From: Novosphingobium nitrogenifigens DSM 19370
GTDB taxonomy: Bacteria > Pseudomonadota > Alphaproteobacteria > Sphingomonadales > Sphingomonadaceae
DNA: 64,000 bases
Direction: 5' to 3'
Assembly: GCF_000192575.1 (NCBI RefSeq)
Contig: NZ_GL876926.1
Span: 1,312,434-1,376,433 of the forward strand
Below the pieces are notes generated by a model that was not told the DNA's origin, did not search any database, and saw only the letters and a list, made by a program, of their open reading frames with translations. The number at the start of each line of letters is the position of its first letter. Positions within the stretch are counted from its first letter, which is position 1. Shown in pieces: positions 48,261-58,488 of the stretch. The translations under genes and the position numbers were made by a program.

Positions 48261-48437
48261 TCAGTCGGTTTCCGGCGGCGTTTCCGGCAGGGTCGGCGCC
48301 TTGGCCTTTTCGTGGCGTTCCTTGCGCCGCGACGCAAACAGCACTCCGGCGGCAACAGCAGCCGATCCGATTGCCGCACCGGCCAGAGCCAGCTTGCCGC
48401 TCCAGCCGCTCGACGGGATATCGTCCTTATCGCTCAT
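48261..48437 (-). CDS. Small single-span membrane protein between leuC and leuD
   Basis: A 58-residue protein starting MSDKDDIPSSGW at 48437, supported by GGAGGACTGAA as ribosome site. One hydrophobic segment (LALAGAAIGSAAVAAGVLFA) is followed by a very basic RRKERHEK and an acidic tail. It is too short for any family to be named. It sits in the 330-base space between leuC and leuD on the same strand, so it is co-transcribed with leucine genes. Confidence 0.65.
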   Translation of the reverse strand: MSDKDDIPSSGWSGKLALAGAAIGSAAVAAGVLFASRRKERHEKAKAPTLPETPPETD

Positions 48438-48528
48438 TTCAGTCCTCCCGGTTTGCAGCACCCTTCTGGATGCCGGATCCCGTTCATGGCAGCGCGCACT
48501 TGCTGCTGCCTGAACGGTCCCGTTATTT

Positions 48529-49962
<1,434 letters not shown>

Positions 49963-50077
49963 GCCATGCCGGTTAGGCCCGGCTGCGTCGCTTTTCAAGC
50001 ATGCTCGACCGTCGGACGGCCCTCCCCGCACCCTTTTGCCTTACACGACGGATAGGCAGGAACGGCCCCACCCTGCT

Positions 50078-50593
50078 ATGATCCCCTCCATGCTTGCCGC
50101 TCTCATCACTCTGGCCGCATTCCTTGCCATGGAGGGCGTCGCCTGGAGCAGCCACAAGTACGTGATGCACGGCTTTGGCTGGGGCTGGCACCGCGACCAC
50201 CATGAGCCGCACGAGGGTTTTCTCGAACGCAACGATCTCTACGCCCTGTTCGGCGCGGCGATCTCGATCACGTTCTTTGCGCTGGGCAGTCCCATGGTGC
50301 GCGGGCACGCCGCCTGGTGGCCGGGGACGTGGATCGGGCTCGGCGTCCTGCTCTACGGGATCGTCTATACGCTGATCCACGACGGGCTCGTCCATCAACG
50401 CTGGTTTCGCCATGTCCCGCGCGGCGGCTATGCCCGGCGATTGGTCCAGGCGCACAAGCTGCACCATGCGACCATCGGCAAACAGGGCGGCGTCAGCTTC
50501 GGTTTTGTGTTTGCCCGCGATCCCCACGTGCTGAAACGCGAATTGAAGCGCCAGCGCGAAGCGGGCATCGCCATAGTGCGCGAGAAACTCTAG
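50078..50593 (+). CDS. crtZ: Beta-carotene hydroxylase
   Basis: Di-iron fatty-acid-hydroxylase-type enzyme, 171 residues. The histidine clusters HKYVMHG, HRDHHEPHEG, and HKLHH are the CrtZ signature. It adds hydroxyl groups to the rings of beta-carotene, giving zeaxanthin, and suggests the organism makes yellow carotenoids such as nostoxanthin or zeaxanthin. Other crt genes are not in the window. Its stop codon shares the bases CTAG with the stop of the convergent MOSC gene. Confidence 0.95.
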   Translation: MIPSMLAALITLAAFLAMEGVAWSSHKYVMHGFGWGWHRDHHEPHEGFLERNDLYALFGAAISITFFALGSPMVRGHAAWWPGTWIGLGVLLYGIVYTLIHDGLVHQRWFRHVPRGGYARRLVQAHKLHHATIGKQGGVSFGFVFARDPHVLKRELKRQREAGIAIVREKL

Positions 50594-51405
50594 GCGAGGA
50601 TTTCGACCCGATCACCCACGGCAATCGTCGCCGTGGCGTCGGGAATCGCGTTCTGGCCAAAGATCGACTCGCCCGCCTTACCCTTCCCCGGCATGATCCG
50701 TCCCATCGCTCGCAAAGTGCGCAAGGGTTCGCCGGGATAGGCGATCGCACCGCTGTCGACATCCTGCGTCGTGATGACACAGCGGGTGCAGGGTTTTACC
50801 ACGCGCAAGGTCAAGGTGCCGATGCGCAGGACGTTCCATTCGTCCTCGGCGAAGGCCCCGCTCACCCCCGACAGGACGAGGTTGGGACGAAACCGCGCCA
50901 TCGGGATCGGTGCGGGCAGCCGGGCATTGAGCGCGTCGAGCGATTCGACCGTCGTGATCAGCAAGGGAAAGCCGTCGGCAAAGCTGACCCGGTCATCGAC
51001 CTGAGCAAAGGCCGGATCGACGGGGCGGCGGACGGTTTCAGGCATCCACACCAGTCGCACGTCCCGACCCAGAACGCCCGAAAGCCATTGCGCAACGTCA
51101 CCGCCAGCATCGCGCGCGTCGAGATGATCGCGCCAGACCTGCACATCGTGCCAATCGCCCTCGCCCGGAATGGCGACCGCATGATCGCCCGCCTCGGGAT
51201 GGGAAAGAACAAGACCGAAATCGGTCACCGCCGCCGACAGCCGCGCCATGGCAGGCAGCTCACGCCGGGTCAGGAAACGCCCCACCGGATTGGTCACCAT
51301 CCAGCGCCGATCGCCCGAGAGGCCCATCGGCTCGACCGTGGCGCGATCGAGCGCACCTCCACCCAGCGATTTGACCGGGTAGAGGTAGAGCCCGGAGACG
51401 TGCAC
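50590..51405 (-). CDS. MOSC-domain protein
   Basis: A 271-residue protein. An N-terminal MOSC beta-barrel (VSGLYLYPVKSLGGGALDRATVEPMGLSGDRRWMV) precedes a MOSC domain containing the conserved CTRC in VVKPCTRCVITTQDVD. MOSC proteins act in molybdenum-cofactor sulfuration or as molybdenum enzymes such as YcbX/mARC that reduce N-hydroxylated compounds. Which role applies is not clear. The sufE gene starts just upstream on the same strand. Confidence 0.86.
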   Translation of the reverse strand: MHVSGLYLYPVKSLGGGALDRATVEPMGLSGDRRWMVTNPVGRFLTRRELPAMARLSAAVTDFGLVLSHPEAGDHAVAIPGEGDWHDVQVWRDHLDARDAGGDVAQWLSGVLGRDVRLVWMPETVRRPVDPAFAQVDDRVSFADGFPLLITTVESLDALNARLPAPIPMARFRPNLVLSGVSGAFAEDEWNVLRIGTLTLRVVKPCTRCVITTQDVDSGAIAYPGEPLRTLRAMGRIMPGKGKAGESIFGQNAIPDATATIAVGDRVEILA

Positions 51406-51407
51406 GA

Positions 51408-51821
51408 TCAGGCTGCCCCGGCGATCCGGGCGGCATGTTCGCGCACCAGCGCGATCATGTTGGGCACCCCTTGCGTCCGGTTCGACGAAAGCTGGTTCCG
51501 GAGATCGAAGCGGGCGAGCAGGGCAGCAATGTCGGTCGCCGCCACTTCGGCAGCGGGTTTATCCTGCACCGCCGAAAGCACCAGTGCGACGATCCCCTTG
51601 GTGATCGCGGCATTGCTGTCGGCAAGAAAGTGCAGCCGGTCGCCCTTTTCCTCCAGGGGATAGACCCAGACACTGGCCGAACAGCCCCGCACCAGCGTCG
51701 CATCGGTCTTGAGTGCGTCGGGCATCGGTTCGAGCTCGCGGCCCAGTTCGATCAGAAGGCGATAGCGTTCATCGCCATCGAGGAATTCATATTCTTCGTA
51801 AATGTCGTCGAGCGTGCGCAT
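51408..51821 (-). CDS. sufE: SufE-family sulfur acceptor
   Basis: A 137-residue SufE protein that accepts persulfide sulfur from a SufS-type cysteine desulfurase for Fe-S cluster assembly. The key cysteine is C47 in LVRGCSASVWVYP, and the C-terminal LSSNRTQGVPNMI is conserved. The start MRTLDDIYEEYEF at 51821 is typical. Its stop lies 3 bases before the MOSC start. No other suf gene is in the window. Confidence 0.93.
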   Translation of the reverse strand: MRTLDDIYEEYEFLDGDERYRLLIELGRELEPMPDALKTDATLVRGCSASVWVYPLEEKGDRLHFLADSNAAITKGIVALVLSAVQDKPAAEVAATDIAALLARFDLRNQLSSNRTQGVPNMIALVREHAARIAGAA

Positions 51822-51916
51822 GGCCCGGTTCCTAGGCGGCAGGCCCGTGGGTCGCAAGTCCCCCTGATGGTTACGCCCCCCCCGGCCGCTGATCGCTTCC
51901 TGGCGCTTACTGGCGC

Positions 51917-52195
51917 TTACTGGAGATGCTTGCCCTCTCCGGTGGTTGCAGCATCTTCCAGCCGCAAGGCCTCGATTTCCTGCGCCAGACTGTACCCGCG
52001 ATCGGTGACGATGCGTTCGAGCACGCGGACACGCTCTTCGAGCCGTTCGCTTCGCGCGGCATATTGAGCCGCCTTTTCCGCCGTCGCCTGGGCGCGGATT
52101 TCCTCGATCCGCCGCTGATGCCGGGTCCAGATCGCAAACCCGCCGAGCATGAACGGCGCCAGCGGGATCAACAAGGCAAGGGTTCCATGGTCCAT
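51917..52195 (-). CDS. Small membrane protein of the psp operon
   Basis: A 92-residue protein with one N-terminal membrane span (LALLIPLAPFMLGGFAIW) followed by a long coiled-coil (IEEIRAQATAEKAAQ to RLEERVRVLERIVTD). The layout resembles PspB, but the sequence is different enough that I do not call it PspB. It is the last gene of the psp operon, 15 bases after pspC. It may bind the PspB/PspC complex. Confidence 0.7.
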   Translation of the reverse strand: MDHGTLALLIPLAPFMLGGFAIWTRHQRRIEEIRAQATAEKAAQYAARSERLEERVRVLERIVTDRGYSLAQEIEALRLEDAATTGEGKHLQ

Positions 52196-52210
52196 GATCG
52201 TTTCCCCTAC

Positions 52211-52588
52211 TCAGCGAAGCTGTTCGATTTCCGCGGCCAGACGCGGATTGGACGAGACGTAGAACGCTTCGATTTCGGCAAGACGACGATCGATGTCGCG
52301 CAACTGCGCCCGCACTTCTCGTGCCGTGCGCGAAGGCGACTGCCGCACGCCCAGCCAGAATTTCTCTTCACCGGCATCGGCATAGAGATGTTGCGGTTTC
52401 TTTTGGGCCAGAAAGCCCAGCGCGAAATAGATGACCGGAACAAAGGCCACGCCCGTCAGCGTCAGCACGACGAAGGCAAGGCGAACCCACATCACATCGA
52501 CGCCGATGTAATCGGAAATGCCCGCACACACGCCCATGACCTTGCCGTTGACCTTGTCACGATAGAACCGGGTCCGGGTCGTGTTCAT
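52211..52588 (-). CDS. pspC: Phage-shock protein C
   Basis: A 125-residue protein with the PspC domain (FYRDKVNGKVMGVCAGISDYIGVDVMWVRL) and one or two membrane spans (LAFVVLTLTGVAFVPVIYFALGFL). The C-terminal half is a soluble helical extension (VRAQLRDIDRRLAEIEAF) longer than in E. coli. PspC senses membrane stress and releases PspA from PspF. It overlaps pspB by four bases. Confidence 0.93.
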   Translation of the reverse strand: MNTTRTRFYRDKVNGKVMGVCAGISDYIGVDVMWVRLAFVVLTLTGVAFVPVIYFALGFLAQKKPQHLYADAGEEKFWLGVRQSPSRTAREVRAQLRDIDRRLAEIEAFYVSSNPRLAAEIEQLR

Positions 52589-52893
52589 CGGATCGACTCC
52601 TGCTGTCCGCCGAGGCGACGTTCAAGCTCACTGAGCCGTGCGTCGGCACCATCAAGGCCGGCCGCGTCCCGCAAAGGACGGAATTCGGGATGATCGGCCG
52701 CGACCAGACGTTCGACCGTGTTCATCCGTTCGTCGAGACGGCGGGCGAGACGGTACAATTCGTCGAGCAGGGCCTCGTCCCCGGCCGTTAGCGTCGCGGC
52801 AGTCTTCCACCGCGTGATATAGTGCAGCACGATCCACGGCAGCCCCAGAAACAGGGTGACGAAGGCCATGCCAGGTACGATCGCATCTTCCAT
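52585..52893 (-). CDS. pspB: Phage-shock protein B
   Basis: A 102-residue protein with the N-terminal membrane segment (GMAFVTLFLGLPWIVLHYITRW) and a leucine-zipper-like helix, LTAGDEALLDELYRLARRLDERMNTVERLVAADHPEF. The conserved EALLxELYxLARRLxER pattern marks PspB. It partners PspC in the inner membrane. It follows pspA by 18 bases on the same strand. Confidence 0.9.
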   Translation of the reverse strand: MEDAIVPGMAFVTLFLGLPWIVLHYITRWKTAATLTAGDEALLDELYRLARRLDERMNTVERLVAADHPEFRPLRDAAGLDGADARLSELERRLGGQQESIR

Positions 52894-52911
52894 ATTAACC
52901 CCCTGTGCGGA

Positions 52912-53604
52912 TCAGGCCGCGCCCGTTCCGTCGTTACCGCCCTTGCCCAGCGCGCGCTTCATCGCGGCCAGTTCCTCGTCGATGCGATCCTCGGCCGCGA
53001 GCGCGGCGATCTCGTCGGCAAGGTTCTGCTTGCCTTCGCCCGCCAGATTGAGCGCATCGGCACGGCCCTCGGCATAATCGACCCGGCGTTCGAGCTGGTC
53101 GAACCGCGCGAGCGCCTCATCCACCCGCTCGCTGGTCATCAGCGTGCGCAGGCGAACCCGGTTTTCCGCGCTTTCCAGTCGCGCGGCGATCGCGCCCTGA
53201 CGGCTGCGGGCTTCGCGCAGGCGGTTCTGAAGCTTTTCGATGTCGGTTTCATAGGCCTTGAGCGCATCGGCCAGCACGGCAATCTCGCCGCGCAACTGCT
53301 CGGCCATGTCGCCCGCCTTCTTGCGTTCCATCAAGGCCGCGCGGGCAAGGTCCTCTCGATCCTTGGACAAGGCGAGCTGGGCCTTGTCCGCCCAGTCGGC
53401 CTGAAGCCGGTCGAGCCGATCGACATGGCGCTGCATTTCTTTCTGGTCGGCGATATTGCGCGCAGCCGAGGCGCGGACTTCGACCAGCGTTTCCTCCATC
53501 TCGAGGATGATCATGCGGATCATCTTGGCCGGATCATCGGCCCGGTCGAGCATGTCGTTGAAATTCGCCGCGATGATGTCGCGCGTGCGGGAAAAGATGC
53601 TCAT
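52912..53604 (-). CDS. pspA: Phage-shock protein A
   Basis: PspA/ESCRT-III-like peripheral membrane protein, 230 residues. It starts MSIFSRTRDIIAANFNDMLDRADDPAKMIRMII and is almost wholly coiled-coil with an Ala/Asp-rich tail. It inhibits PspF when the membrane is healthy and stabilises damaged membranes as large oligomers. The start at 53604 excludes an unrelated upstream extension. It lies downstream of a leader ORF and a sigma-54 promoter. Confidence 0.96.
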   Translation of the reverse strand: MSIFSRTRDIIAANFNDMLDRADDPAKMIRMIILEMEETLVEVRASAARNIADQKEMQRHVDRLDRLQADWADKAQLALSKDREDLARAALMERKKAGDMAEQLRGEIAVLADALKAYETDIEKLQNRLREARSRQGAIAARLESAENRVRLRTLMTSERVDEALARFDQLERRVDYAEGRADALNLAGEGKQNLADEIAALAAEDRIDEELAAMKRALGKGGNDGTGAA

Positions 53605-53732
53605 AAGCGATGCTCCGTGGCGAGGCGGTGAAGACGAGGGACCGGCCCGCCCTTCGATGTCCTGAAAATCCGCGCCACGCTGCCTTGCAACGATGGCGCG
53701 ATCAAGCCGGGAAAGCGTGACCGGCTCAGGCG

Positions 53733-53894
53733 TCATGCCAGTTCGCCGGTAATCGCTGCGGGGCTGGCAATGACATGCGGGGCGGCGACCACATGATTGG
53801 CATGGGCCACACCGCCGAGCGCGGCCAGAACGGCAAACCCGGCCCATACGGCGCGTCCGAGCGGCGATGCGAAAAGGCGGACAGTCTGGGTCAC
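53733..53894 (-). CDS. Leader ORF of the psp operon, small secreted protein
   Basis: A 53-residue open frame starting at GTG 53894, preceded by GGGAG as ribosome site. It has a signal-peptide-like N-terminus (RAVWAGFAVLAALGGVAHA) and a short mature part (NHVVAAPHVIASPAAITGELA). It is the first frame after the sigma-54 promoter, about 40 bases downstream of the predicted transcript start. It is followed by 128 bases before pspA. No known psp gene matches; it may be a stress-induced small periplasmic protein or a leader peptide. Confidence 0.5.
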   Translation of the reverse strand: MTQTVRLFASPLGRAVWAGFAVLAALGGVAHANHVVAAPHVIASPAAITGELA

Positions 53895-53946
53895 AAGCAC
53901 TCTCCCGAAAAACCGAATGGCCCGGCTGGGCCTCGCCCTCCCAATC

Positions 53947-53961
53947 GCAAGCCGCGTGCCA
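53947..53961 (-). promoter_or_regulatory. Sigma-54 promoter of the psp operon
   Basis: On the minus strand, TGGCACG at 53961-53955, four bases CGGC, then TTGC at 53950-53947. This fits the sigma-54 consensus TGGCACG-N4-TTGC exactly. Transcription should start near 53935. It is in the right place to be driven by PspF, whose gene is divergent. Confidence 0.9.
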
Positions 53962-54015
53962 AATCCGCATTCTCTTGAAATACCGCCATTTTCATCAAAA
54001 AGCCCCGCACGGGAA

Positions 54016-54047
54016 TTGGGAAATCTTGCCCAGACTTGGGAAAATCT
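54016..54047. promoter_or_regulatory. Paired direct repeats, candidate PspF binding sites
   Basis: TTGGGAAATCT (54016-54026) and TTGGGAAAATCT (54036-54047) start 20 bases apart, about two helical turns. They lie 81-112 bases upstream of the predicted sigma-54 start site, where enhancer-binding proteins such as PspF bind, and just ahead of the pspF start. Confidence 0.6.
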
Positions 54048-54061
54048 GCTATTTCTTGGCG

Positions 54062-55090
54062 ATGGATCGCACGACCCAGTTGATCGGCCAGTCAGGCGCT
54101 TTTCTCGACGCGGTCGAACGGACCAGCCGGGCCGCTCCCTTGCGCCGTCCGGTACTGGTGATCGGCGAGCGCGGCACCGGCAAGGAACTGATCGCAGAGC
54201 GCCTCCATCGCCTGTCGAGCCGGTGGCAGGAACCGCTGGTGACGATGAACTGTGCCGCGCTCCCCGAAACACTGATCGAGGCGGAACTGTTCGGGCACGA
54301 GGCGGGCGCCTTTACCGGCGCGACACGGCCCCGCACCGGCCGGTTCGAGGAAGCGGACCGCGGCACGCTCTTTCTCGACGAACTCGGAACGCTGTCGATG
54401 GCAGCCCAGGAACGGCTCCTGCGCGTGATCGAATATGGCGAAGTCACCCGCATCGGCGCATCCCGTCCGATCCGCGTCGATGTGCGTATCGTTGCCGCCA
54501 CCAACGAAGACCTGCCCGCCATGGCCGCCGCCGGACGGTTCCGCGCAGACTTGCTCGACCGGCTCAGTTTCGAAGTCATCACCCTGCCGCCGCTGCGCGT
54601 GCGCGAAGGCGACGTGGCCGTGCTCGCCGAGCATTTCGCCCGCCGGATGGCGGCGGAACTGGGGTGGGAAACCTGGCCCGGCTTTACCCCCGATGTCGCA
54701 GCACAAATGGAAGCATTCGCCTGGCCCGGCAATGTCCGCGAATTGCGCAATGTGGTCGAACGATCGGTCTATCGCTGGGACTACCCCGACCGCCCGGTCG
54801 GGGAGATGCAATTCGATCCGTTCGCAAGCCCGTGGAAACCCGTCGGGCCATCGTCGGGCGTTCACCCCGCGCCCGAGGTGGCTCCGTCACCCCTGCCCCC
54901 ATCCGCCTCCCTCGATCTCGATGGCGTGACCGACTTGCGCGCGGCAGTCGATGCGCACGAACGCGCCATCGTCGAGCACCACCTCGCCCGCAATCGCTTC
55001 AACCAGCGGCAGACAGCCAAGGCCTTGGGGCTGAGTTATGACCAGTTGCGCCACTGCCTCCGCCGCCACGGCATCGGCATCAACGGATAG
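54062..55090 (+). CDS. pspF: Phage-shock transcriptional activator PspF
   Basis: A 342-residue sigma-54 activator. The AAA+ domain starts almost at once (no receiver domain), with Walker A GERGTGKE, the GAFTGA loop, and GTLFLDELGTL as Walker B. The C-terminal HTH of Fis type (FNQRQTAKALGLSYDQLRHCLRRHGI) ends the protein. This layout fits PspF, which is held in check by PspA. It is divergent from the psp operon with the sigma-54 promoter and likely sites between them. Confidence 0.94.
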   Translation: MDRTTQLIGQSGAFLDAVERTSRAAPLRRPVLVIGERGTGKELIAERLHRLSSRWQEPLVTMNCAALPETLIEAELFGHEAGAFTGATRPRTGRFEEADRGTLFLDELGTLSMAAQERLLRVIEYGEVTRIGASRPIRVDVRIVAATNEDLPAMAAAGRFRADLLDRLSFEVITLPPLRVREGDVAVLAEHFARRMAAELGWETWPGFTPDVAAQMEAFAWPGNVRELRNVVERSVYRWDYPDRPVGEMQFDPFASPWKPVGPSSGVHPAPEVAPSPLPPSASLDLDGVTDLRAAVDAHERAIVEHHLARNRFNQRQTAKALGLSYDQLRHCLRRHGIGING

Positions 55091-55093
55091 GAA

Positions 55094-56899
55094 TCAGGCG
55101 GTCGCCGCCTCCCCTTGCGGTTCGTCGCTCGCCACGTCCTCGATATCGGGAGGCGGCACACGGAACAGCCCCGCTCGCCCGGCAGCATCGCCAAGCTCAT
55201 CGCTCGAGGTCAGGCTGATCAGCCAGGGCGCGCAGAGCAATCCCACGGTCAAGGGCAGCAGCCAGATCGCGAGCCACGCATTGAGCAGCGCCGTCGCCGC
55301 AAACAGCGCGCCAAGCGCGAGGTGTTCGCGCAAGAGCGGCAGAACGCTGCGCACCTCGATCCGATGCGCGTCCCGGGTCTGCGTCGTCCATCCCGACGGA
55401 ATGCCGAGCAGCAATCCGACCAGCGCCTTGGTCTGCGTCACCATCGTGATCGGGGCCAGCAGGATGGAAAAGAGCGTCTCGGTCAGGACCGACCGCACCA
55501 CCGCGAACCCACCGCCGAAAGCCCGACGCCGGGCCCCATCGGCCAGAAGCCAGATCGCCCCCATGATTTTCGGTCCGAACAGCAAGACGAGCGTCAACCA
55601 CAGGACATTGAACGGCATGCCCCCGGCAGGCTGATAGTCTCCCGTGACCCCCACCCGCAGGATCGAGGTCAGCAGCAGGAGCAGCCAGCCCGGCGAAGTG
55701 AGATAGGCGGTGGCGCCAAGGAACAGGTGCAAGCGGCTCGCCCCATTGAGGCCCGAGGCCCCGAGCAGGCGCAAGTGTTGCAGGTTCCCTTGCATCCAGC
55801 GGCGATCGCGAATGGAAAAATCGACGATGCTGGGCGGGAATTCCTCGTAACTGCCGCCGATCATGATCATGTGCACAGCCCATCCACGCCGCCGCAACAG
55901 CGCGGATTCGAACATGTCGTGGCTCTGGATATGGCCGCCGAACGGCGCCTTGCCGGGCAATTCGGGCAAGCCGCAGCTCTCGGCAAAGGCCCGCGTGCGC
56001 ACGATCGCGTTGTGGCCCCAGAAATTGGCTTCCGCCCCTGACCACCACAACAGCCCCGCCGATGCGATCGGACCATAGGCTTCGCTCGCGAACTGCATCC
56101 AGCGCTGGAACAGGGTGCGGGCATTGGTGATCATCGGCACGGTCTGAAGCAGACCGATCGACGGGCGCTCCTCCATGATCGCGGCCATGCCGACGATCGC
56201 GGCCCCGCTCATCATGCTGTCCGCGTCGAGCACCAGCATGTTTTCATAGGCGCCGCCGAACCGACGCACCCATTCGGCGATATTGCCGGGCTTGCGCGCG
56301 ATGTTCTGTTCGCGACGGCGGTAATAGACGTGGATCGGTGCCTGCGGGGCCAGTTTTTCCCACGCAGCGAGCTCCGCCTTGCCGTGGAACGGATTGGAAT
56401 CGCTCAGGATGAAGAAATCGATCCAGCCTGCCCCACCGGCCTGGGCAATCGAACGGGCCATGGCGCGAACCCGACCGAACGTGTCCTCGACGCTTTCGTT
56501 GTAGACCGGCATGAGAACTGCGGTGCGATGGCGCAAGGCCGATGCCGGACTGGGGATCGCGGTGAAACCGGGATGCTCCCCGCTGATCAGCTTGAAGAAA
56601 CCGATGGTCGAAACGACGAACCCGAACGCGACCCAGGTGAACAGCGGCACGAAGCACAAGAGCAGCATCGCGTCGAACAGGTCGAGCCCGTCGCGCGAAA
56701 ACGACAGGCGCACTTCGCTCGACGCGGCAAGGCTGAACATCGCCGTCAGCAGGATCATCAGCAGACGCTTGACCGCCATGCCATGCGGACGCGTCTTGAC
56801 CTCGATGGCGGCCGGGGGATTGCCGTCAAGACGCTGGACCGGCATGTCCAACGGTGCCTCTGCCGGAAGTTGCATGGGAAGCTGCACGGGAATGGTCAT
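55094..56899 (-). CDS. opgH: Osmoregulated periplasmic glucan glucosyltransferase
   Basis: OpgH/MdoH, a family-2 glycosyltransferase of the inner membrane that polymerises glucose and exports the backbone of periplasmic glucans. It has 601 residues, shorter than the E. coli enzyme mainly at the N-terminus. Catalytic region motifs are present: LVLDADSMMSGAA, GHNAIVRTRAFAESCGLPELPGKAPFGGHIQSHD, and RDRRWMQGNLQH. Membrane spans flank this core. The ATG overlaps opgG by four bases. Confidence 0.93.
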   Translation of the reverse strand: MTIPVQLPMQLPAEAPLDMPVQRLDGNPPAAIEVKTRPHGMAVKRLLMILLTAMFSLAASSEVRLSFSRDGLDLFDAMLLLCFVPLFTWVAFGFVVSTIGFFKLISGEHPGFTAIPSPASALRHRTAVLMPVYNESVEDTFGRVRAMARSIAQAGGAGWIDFFILSDSNPFHGKAELAAWEKLAPQAPIHVYYRRREQNIARKPGNIAEWVRRFGGAYENMLVLDADSMMSGAAIVGMAAIMEERPSIGLLQTVPMITNARTLFQRWMQFASEAYGPIASAGLLWWSGAEANFWGHNAIVRTRAFAESCGLPELPGKAPFGGHIQSHDMFESALLRRRGWAVHMIMIGGSYEEFPPSIVDFSIRDRRWMQGNLQHLRLLGASGLNGASRLHLFLGATAYLTSPGWLLLLLTSILRVGVTGDYQPAGGMPFNVLWLTLVLLFGPKIMGAIWLLADGARRRAFGGGFAVVRSVLTETLFSILLAPITMVTQTKALVGLLLGIPSGWTTQTRDAHRIEVRSVLPLLREHLALGALFAATALLNAWLAIWLLPLTVGLLCAPWLISLTSSDELGDAAGRAGLFRVPPPDIEDVASDEPQGEAATA

Positions 56900-58428
56900 G
56901 GACGGACTGTCTTTATCACGGTCTCGCTGAACGCGTCCTGTCCGCGCCGCAGGAACAGGCGAAACTCGCTTTGCTTGAGCCCTTCGGTCCGCACGTCGAG
57001 CGTCACGCGCCACAATCCGGGCTGGCCTCCTACCGGCTCTGCCTTGTTGAGCAGGACGCTCGCGGGCGGCAAGTCGGTCACCGCCTCGATCCCGCTGCGG
57101 CGATCGAGTTCGGCAAGGCCGCCACCCCGGAACTGGAAGACATAGCGCGTCGCCCCGGCAATCGGATCTGCGCCGGGAACGCCGCCCGGTCCTTCGAACA
57201 CGTCGACACAATGGGCATTGGCGTCCGCGCTCGGATCGCGACTGGTCCACACCAGTCGATAGGCGAAATCGCGCCGCTGGCCTGCCCGCGCGGGCGCATC
57301 GGCGATCCACATGGCCGCCATGTTGTCGACCGTCTCGGAGGCGCCGTTCATTTCATAAAGCATGATCGCCCCGGCGCCCCAGTCCCCGACCGGTTCGACC
57401 CACAGTGAGGGGCGCCGGTCATAAAAGCTGTAATCGTCCTGATAATGGTCGAAAGCCTGATCCCGCTGGATCATCCCGAACCCTTTCAGGTGATCGGCGC
57501 GCAACATGTGGACGCGCGGCGACGGCGGGTTGTCGAGCGGACGCCAGATGCGCTCGCCGCTGCCGGTCTGGATCGCCAGGCCGTCCGAATCATGCACTTC
57601 GGGGCGCCAGTCGGCCCGGTCACCACGATGCCCTTCCCCGAAATCGAACATGCTGGTGATCGGGGCGATCCCCAGACGGCGCACGGCCTTGCGCAGGAAC
57701 AGCGTGCCTTCGACCGCCTGCGTCATGGCGAGCCCTTCTCGCCGGGTGTCGAGCGTGAAGGCTCCGGTCAACGAGGGACCATCGACCAACGCGTGGATAA
57801 TCAGCCGGTCGCCGCCTTTCGCCTCGATCCAGAAATCGGTGAACGCGGGAAACTCTTCGGGCTCGGGCATCCCGGTATCGACCGCGACGGCCCGCGCGGA
57901 CAGGCCATATTGCCCGCGTGGGCCCGAAGCGCGGAAATAGGCCGCGCCCAGAAATGCAAGCCAGTCCGACGCGCCGTCGGCATTCATGACGCGGAAACCG
58001 GCAACGTCGGCGCTCTCGCCTCCACCGAACAGGCCGTGGGTATCGACGATCTCGCGAGCCATTCCGCTATCGAGAACGTGGATCGCCACCATGTTGGTCG
58101 CCACATCGCGACGGGCGGGAAACAACCGCAACCCACCCGGAAGCGTCTCGGCCGCGCCATAGCTCAGGCGCACGTGGCTGTCGAAATCGGGCACCGCATG
58201 CGTGGCCAGCCGCGCGACCATCGGGCGTTGCGCGCGGCGCTGTGCCTCGGCCACCAGCCAGGCTCGATCGAAACGACGCGGGGGACCGAAACGACCGTTC
58301 GCGGAGGCCGCCAGAGCCGCACCGCCCGGCACGGCGCAACCAAGCGCCAGCATCACTGCAGCCATCCCGCCTCCGGCAAAAGTTCGACGGGAAATCTGTC
58401 CGACGTCGCTACGTTCCGGTTTGTCCAT
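56896..58428 (-). CDS. opgG: Periplasmic glucan biosynthesis protein OpgG/OpgD, Tat-exported
   Basis: A 510-residue OpgG-family protein that shapes the glucan backbone in the periplasm. It begins with a twin-arginine signal (SRRTFAGGGMAAVMLALGCAV), which is typical of the paralogue OpgD rather than OpgG. The folded domain includes SMFDFGEGHRGDRADWRPEVHDSDGLAI and FDHYQDDYSFYDRRPSLWVEP. It overlaps opgH by four bases. The family is certain; OpgG versus OpgD is not. Confidence 0.92.
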   Translation of the reverse strand: MDKPERSDVGQISRRTFAGGGMAAVMLALGCAVPGGAALAASANGRFGPPRRFDRAWLVAEAQRRAQRPMVARLATHAVPDFDSHVRLSYGAAETLPGGLRLFPARRDVATNMVAIHVLDSGMAREIVDTHGLFGGGESADVAGFRVMNADGASDWLAFLGAAYFRASGPRGQYGLSARAVAVDTGMPEPEEFPAFTDFWIEAKGGDRLIIHALVDGPSLTGAFTLDTRREGLAMTQAVEGTLFLRKAVRRLGIAPITSMFDFGEGHRGDRADWRPEVHDSDGLAIQTGSGERIWRPLDNPPSPRVHMLRADHLKGFGMIQRDQAFDHYQDDYSFYDRRPSLWVEPVGDWGAGAIMLYEMNGASETVDNMAAMWIADAPARAGQRRDFAYRLVWTSRDPSADANAHCVDVFEGPGGVPGADPIAGATRYVFQFRGGGLAELDRRSGIEAVTDLPPASVLLNKAEPVGGQPGLWRVTLDVRTEGLKQSEFRLFLRRGQDAFSETVIKTVRP

Positions 58429-58488
58429 GGTCGCTGCCTTACCTTTTTGTGCGAAACACTGGTGTCGGGTCGGAACGATCCAACCCTG

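Noticed and set aside
53733..54272. 179-residue open frame reaching into pspF
   Set aside because: The 5' part overlaps pspF and the sigma-54 promoter; only the last 53 codons from GTG 53894 look plausible.
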